Program-made: the position numbers and the translations under genes | Shown: piece by piece, positions 62,120-64,000 of the stretch | Layout of the letters: each line of letters begins with the position of its first letter | Numbering within the stretch: the stretch's first letter is position 1 | The notes under the pieces: model-generated | What the model saw: the letters and a program-made list of their open reading frames with translations, nothing else | Told to the model about the DNA's origin: nothing | Database searches by the model: none | Origin: Paramecium pentaurelia | Taxonomy: Eukaryota; Ciliophora; Oligohymenophorea; Peniculida; Parameciidae | NCBI GenBank assembly: GCA_905183005.1 | Contig: CAJJDO010000025.1 | Span: forward strand, 218,667-282,666 | DNA: 64,000 bases | Direction: 5' to 3'

Positions 62120-63406
62120 TCAAATTATGCATTCACTAAGTTAACTAAGATCTTTTTTATGAATAATAGATAAATCTTAAGGTTGTTGTCCTTAATTTTG
62201 TTCTTTTAAATGTTTTTTCTTTTTTGTTAACTTAATTTATTTAAATCTGGGTGGTTCTGACATACATCTTGATATTAACTATTTTTTATTTTTAGAATGT
62301 AATTCTCTATGTAATTATAATAAATAGTTCTTGTATTCTTTCATTTCATTTGATTCTTTATAATCTAATTATTTGCAACTTTTGCTTCTTTATTCAAGAT
62401 TCAATTTAGATTCATCTAGATTAGTCATTGAATATTTAATAATTTAATTAGTTGTATTATTTAATGATGCTTACCAAAATTATTCAAGATAAATTAATTC
62501 ATTTTTTAATTTTTCAATTTTTTTATTTTAAGTTTAAGAATGAATACATAATCGTTCATTTGTTACTAATAATTATTAATTTTATTTATAAATTTTATTA
62601 TATTCTCCTTAAAGTATATTATTTGTTGTAACTTATGATTCAAATAATTTTTTATATCTTTCTAATTAATGACATTTTTGAGTAGAAATACTAGTATTAG
62701 CTTATCTTGTTTCAGTTGTAGATTAACCATTATTTGAAAAAGAAGATAATTCTGTATCACTATAATCTTATTCATAATCATTCATTAAACTTTCTTTAAC
62801 TTTTCTGAATGTAACTTAATTCCTTAAAGCTTTTCGAAACTTTAATAATTCGAATTTATAAGTAGAATTTTCAGTATTTAATTATTTAATTTTAATTTAA
62901 CAGTGTTAGATATATTAATTATGTTTTAGAAGTTCATTTTTTAAATTTTCAATTTCATTATGTAATTTTAAAGATATTTCATTTAATTATAAGAGATCCT
63001 TACATTTAATAGCCACTCCATCATTCAAAATTGTATTGTTCTTTTCTTATTGTTATATAGTATATTCTTTATCATGTATGATGCGACGTTATTCTAATAT
63101 TTTATCTTCTTATTCATGAACTAAATCTAAATAAAAGGCTTCAATTTATTAACTTATTTAAAGATTGAGGAAAGCTTAGATCTATGAATGTGTGAGTTAT
63201 TCTTTCAATAATATAACTTGCTTATTTAATTATTGAATTTCAAAAGAAAAGATTTCATTCAGTTGATTAGTTCTATACTTCTAAAGTGTCAATAATAATA
63301 ACTCATTCTCTTATTTAAGTGAACGATTTTCAGATAATAAGAAATCAAGTTTAACTTATTGACGTCGTTAGATTAGTTCATTAGAACTTGGCTCTAAGAA
63401 ATTCAT
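62120..63406 (-). CDS. Coiled-coil protein
   Basis: Intronless 428-codon frame. Nearly the whole length alternates Glu/Lys/Gln/Leu heptads (SLKQENELLLLTLQKYRTN, IENLKNELLKH, KIEKLKNELIYLEQFW), with a short Ser/Thr-rich break around residues 215-250 and a basic tail (KQIKLTKKKKHLKEQ). No motor, kinase or CH motif. Probable ciliary, basal-body or cortical structural protein by composition only. Start chosen as the first ATG of the frame. Confidence 0.7.
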
Positions 63407-63449
63407 TTATTATTAAATATATATATATATTTTTATTTATATATATAAA

Positions 63450-64000
63450 TCATACTTTCACTTTCTTAACAGATTCAGATCCATCTTATAATTCTTCATC
63501 ATCATTTTTTGTTTTCTTTTTCTGAGATTCCTATAATACTTTTGGTTTTTCAATATAAGTATTCTTTACTAGAGATCTTCCCATAGAATTATTCTCCTTC
63601 TCTTTATCTAATACTTTTACAAGAGAAATAACTCTGTTTTTTAGTTCATTTTCACTTTTGCACTTAAAGGCATGATCAAATCTAAACATAGGTTCTTTTC
63701 TAATAGATTATTTAAGTTAAGCCCAATTACCATATCCAACTTCATTAGTCATATAGATTAAAAATTTATCATTTTCTAAACTGAAATACTTACTTTTGAA
63801 TTTATTATATAATTAAGGAGTAAATACTAATTCATATTTAGGTTGATGAAAATGTTTACATTTTTCTTCAATTAATTTTTATCCATTTGTTTTTTATTCA
63901 ATTAGTTTTTAACCTCTTTCAATTTATTTGACAATTTTATCTTTTTCACTTAATCCATCTATTCTCTCCCAAAAAGCTTAAGCATATGCTTTTATTTCAT
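63450..64000 (-). CDS. ISWI-type chromatin remodeller, C-terminal SANT/SLIDE part (5' end outside window)
   Basis: 183 codons in one frame from the window edge to TGA 63450-63452. The start reads IKAYAQAFWERI...LSEKDKIVKQIERGQ, the SANT-to-SLIDE linker of ISWI. The SLIDE helices follow (YFSLENDKFLIYMTNEVGYGNW, IRKEPMFRFDHAFKCKSENELKNRVISL). The tail is acidic, then basic (ESVKKVKV). The ATPase domain lies beyond the window. ISWI slides nucleosomes; in ciliates ISWI has been linked to development-specific DNA elimination as well. Confidence 0.85.

Noticed and set aside
1..64000. CRISPR arrays, tRNA or rRNA genes, transposons, telomere repeats
   Set aside because: No regularly spaced repeats, no cloverleaf, no transposase-like frame and no CCCCAA/CCCAAA runs were seen.

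Overview
This window is ciliate macronuclear DNA, almost certainly from a Paramecium. It is very AT-rich. Long reading frames run through in-frame TAA and TAG, which must be read as glutamine, and stop only at TGA. Frame changes inside recognisable domains are resolved by introns of about 19-36 bases (a few may be longer), usually GTA...TAG. Genes are packed on both strands, sometimes less than 30 bases apart. All protein calls use the code TAA/TAG = Gln and TGA = stop, with introns placed by eye.

Layout. 1-5862: the 3' part of a giant cysteine-rich surface-antigen gene with a C-terminal GPI-type signal. 5943-9746: a protein kinase and a small secreted Cys-rich protein. 10178-18694: a MORN-repeat protein, a four-helix membrane protein, Gln-rich proteins, an S28 serine peptidase, a PP2C phosphatase, a zinc-ribbon/RING-H2 protein and a small MGSTCKC protein. 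18744-21232: a decayed GH27 alpha-galactosidase. 21257-29676: MsrA, a protein of unknown function, an ERK-type MAP kinase, Sec62, a degenerate stretch and an MGLQC protein. 30460-36112: two head-to-head vWA genes, one broken, sharing an identical tract, then a multi-membrane RING protein. 36403-46716: a coiled-coil protein, a NEK-type kinase, small and unknown proteins, an EB1-like CH-domain protein and a WD40 protein resembling the TSET subunit TTRAY. 46725-52026: an NlpC/P60-TTLL fusion, a CHID1-like GH18 protein, small proteins and ribosomal protein eL24. 53348-64000: NSF, two convergent paralogous membrane proteins, a second TTLL, a coiled-coil protein and the C-terminus of an ISWI remodeller.

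Four single N bases (7608, 19556, 22606, 33842) each sit between two copies of the same 1.1-1.3 kb sequence. This is best explained as contig ends that overlap but were abutted instead of merged, so four blocks and the genes in them are present twice by artefact.

Several genes belong together by function. There are two tubulin-ligase genes, an EB1-like CH protein, MORN and NEK proteins and an ERK7-like kinase (cilia and microtubules); Sec62, NSF and the TTRAY-like protein (secretory pathway and membrane traffic); and two RING proteins. Their proximity looks like ordinary ciliate gene packing, with no sign of a dedicated cluster.
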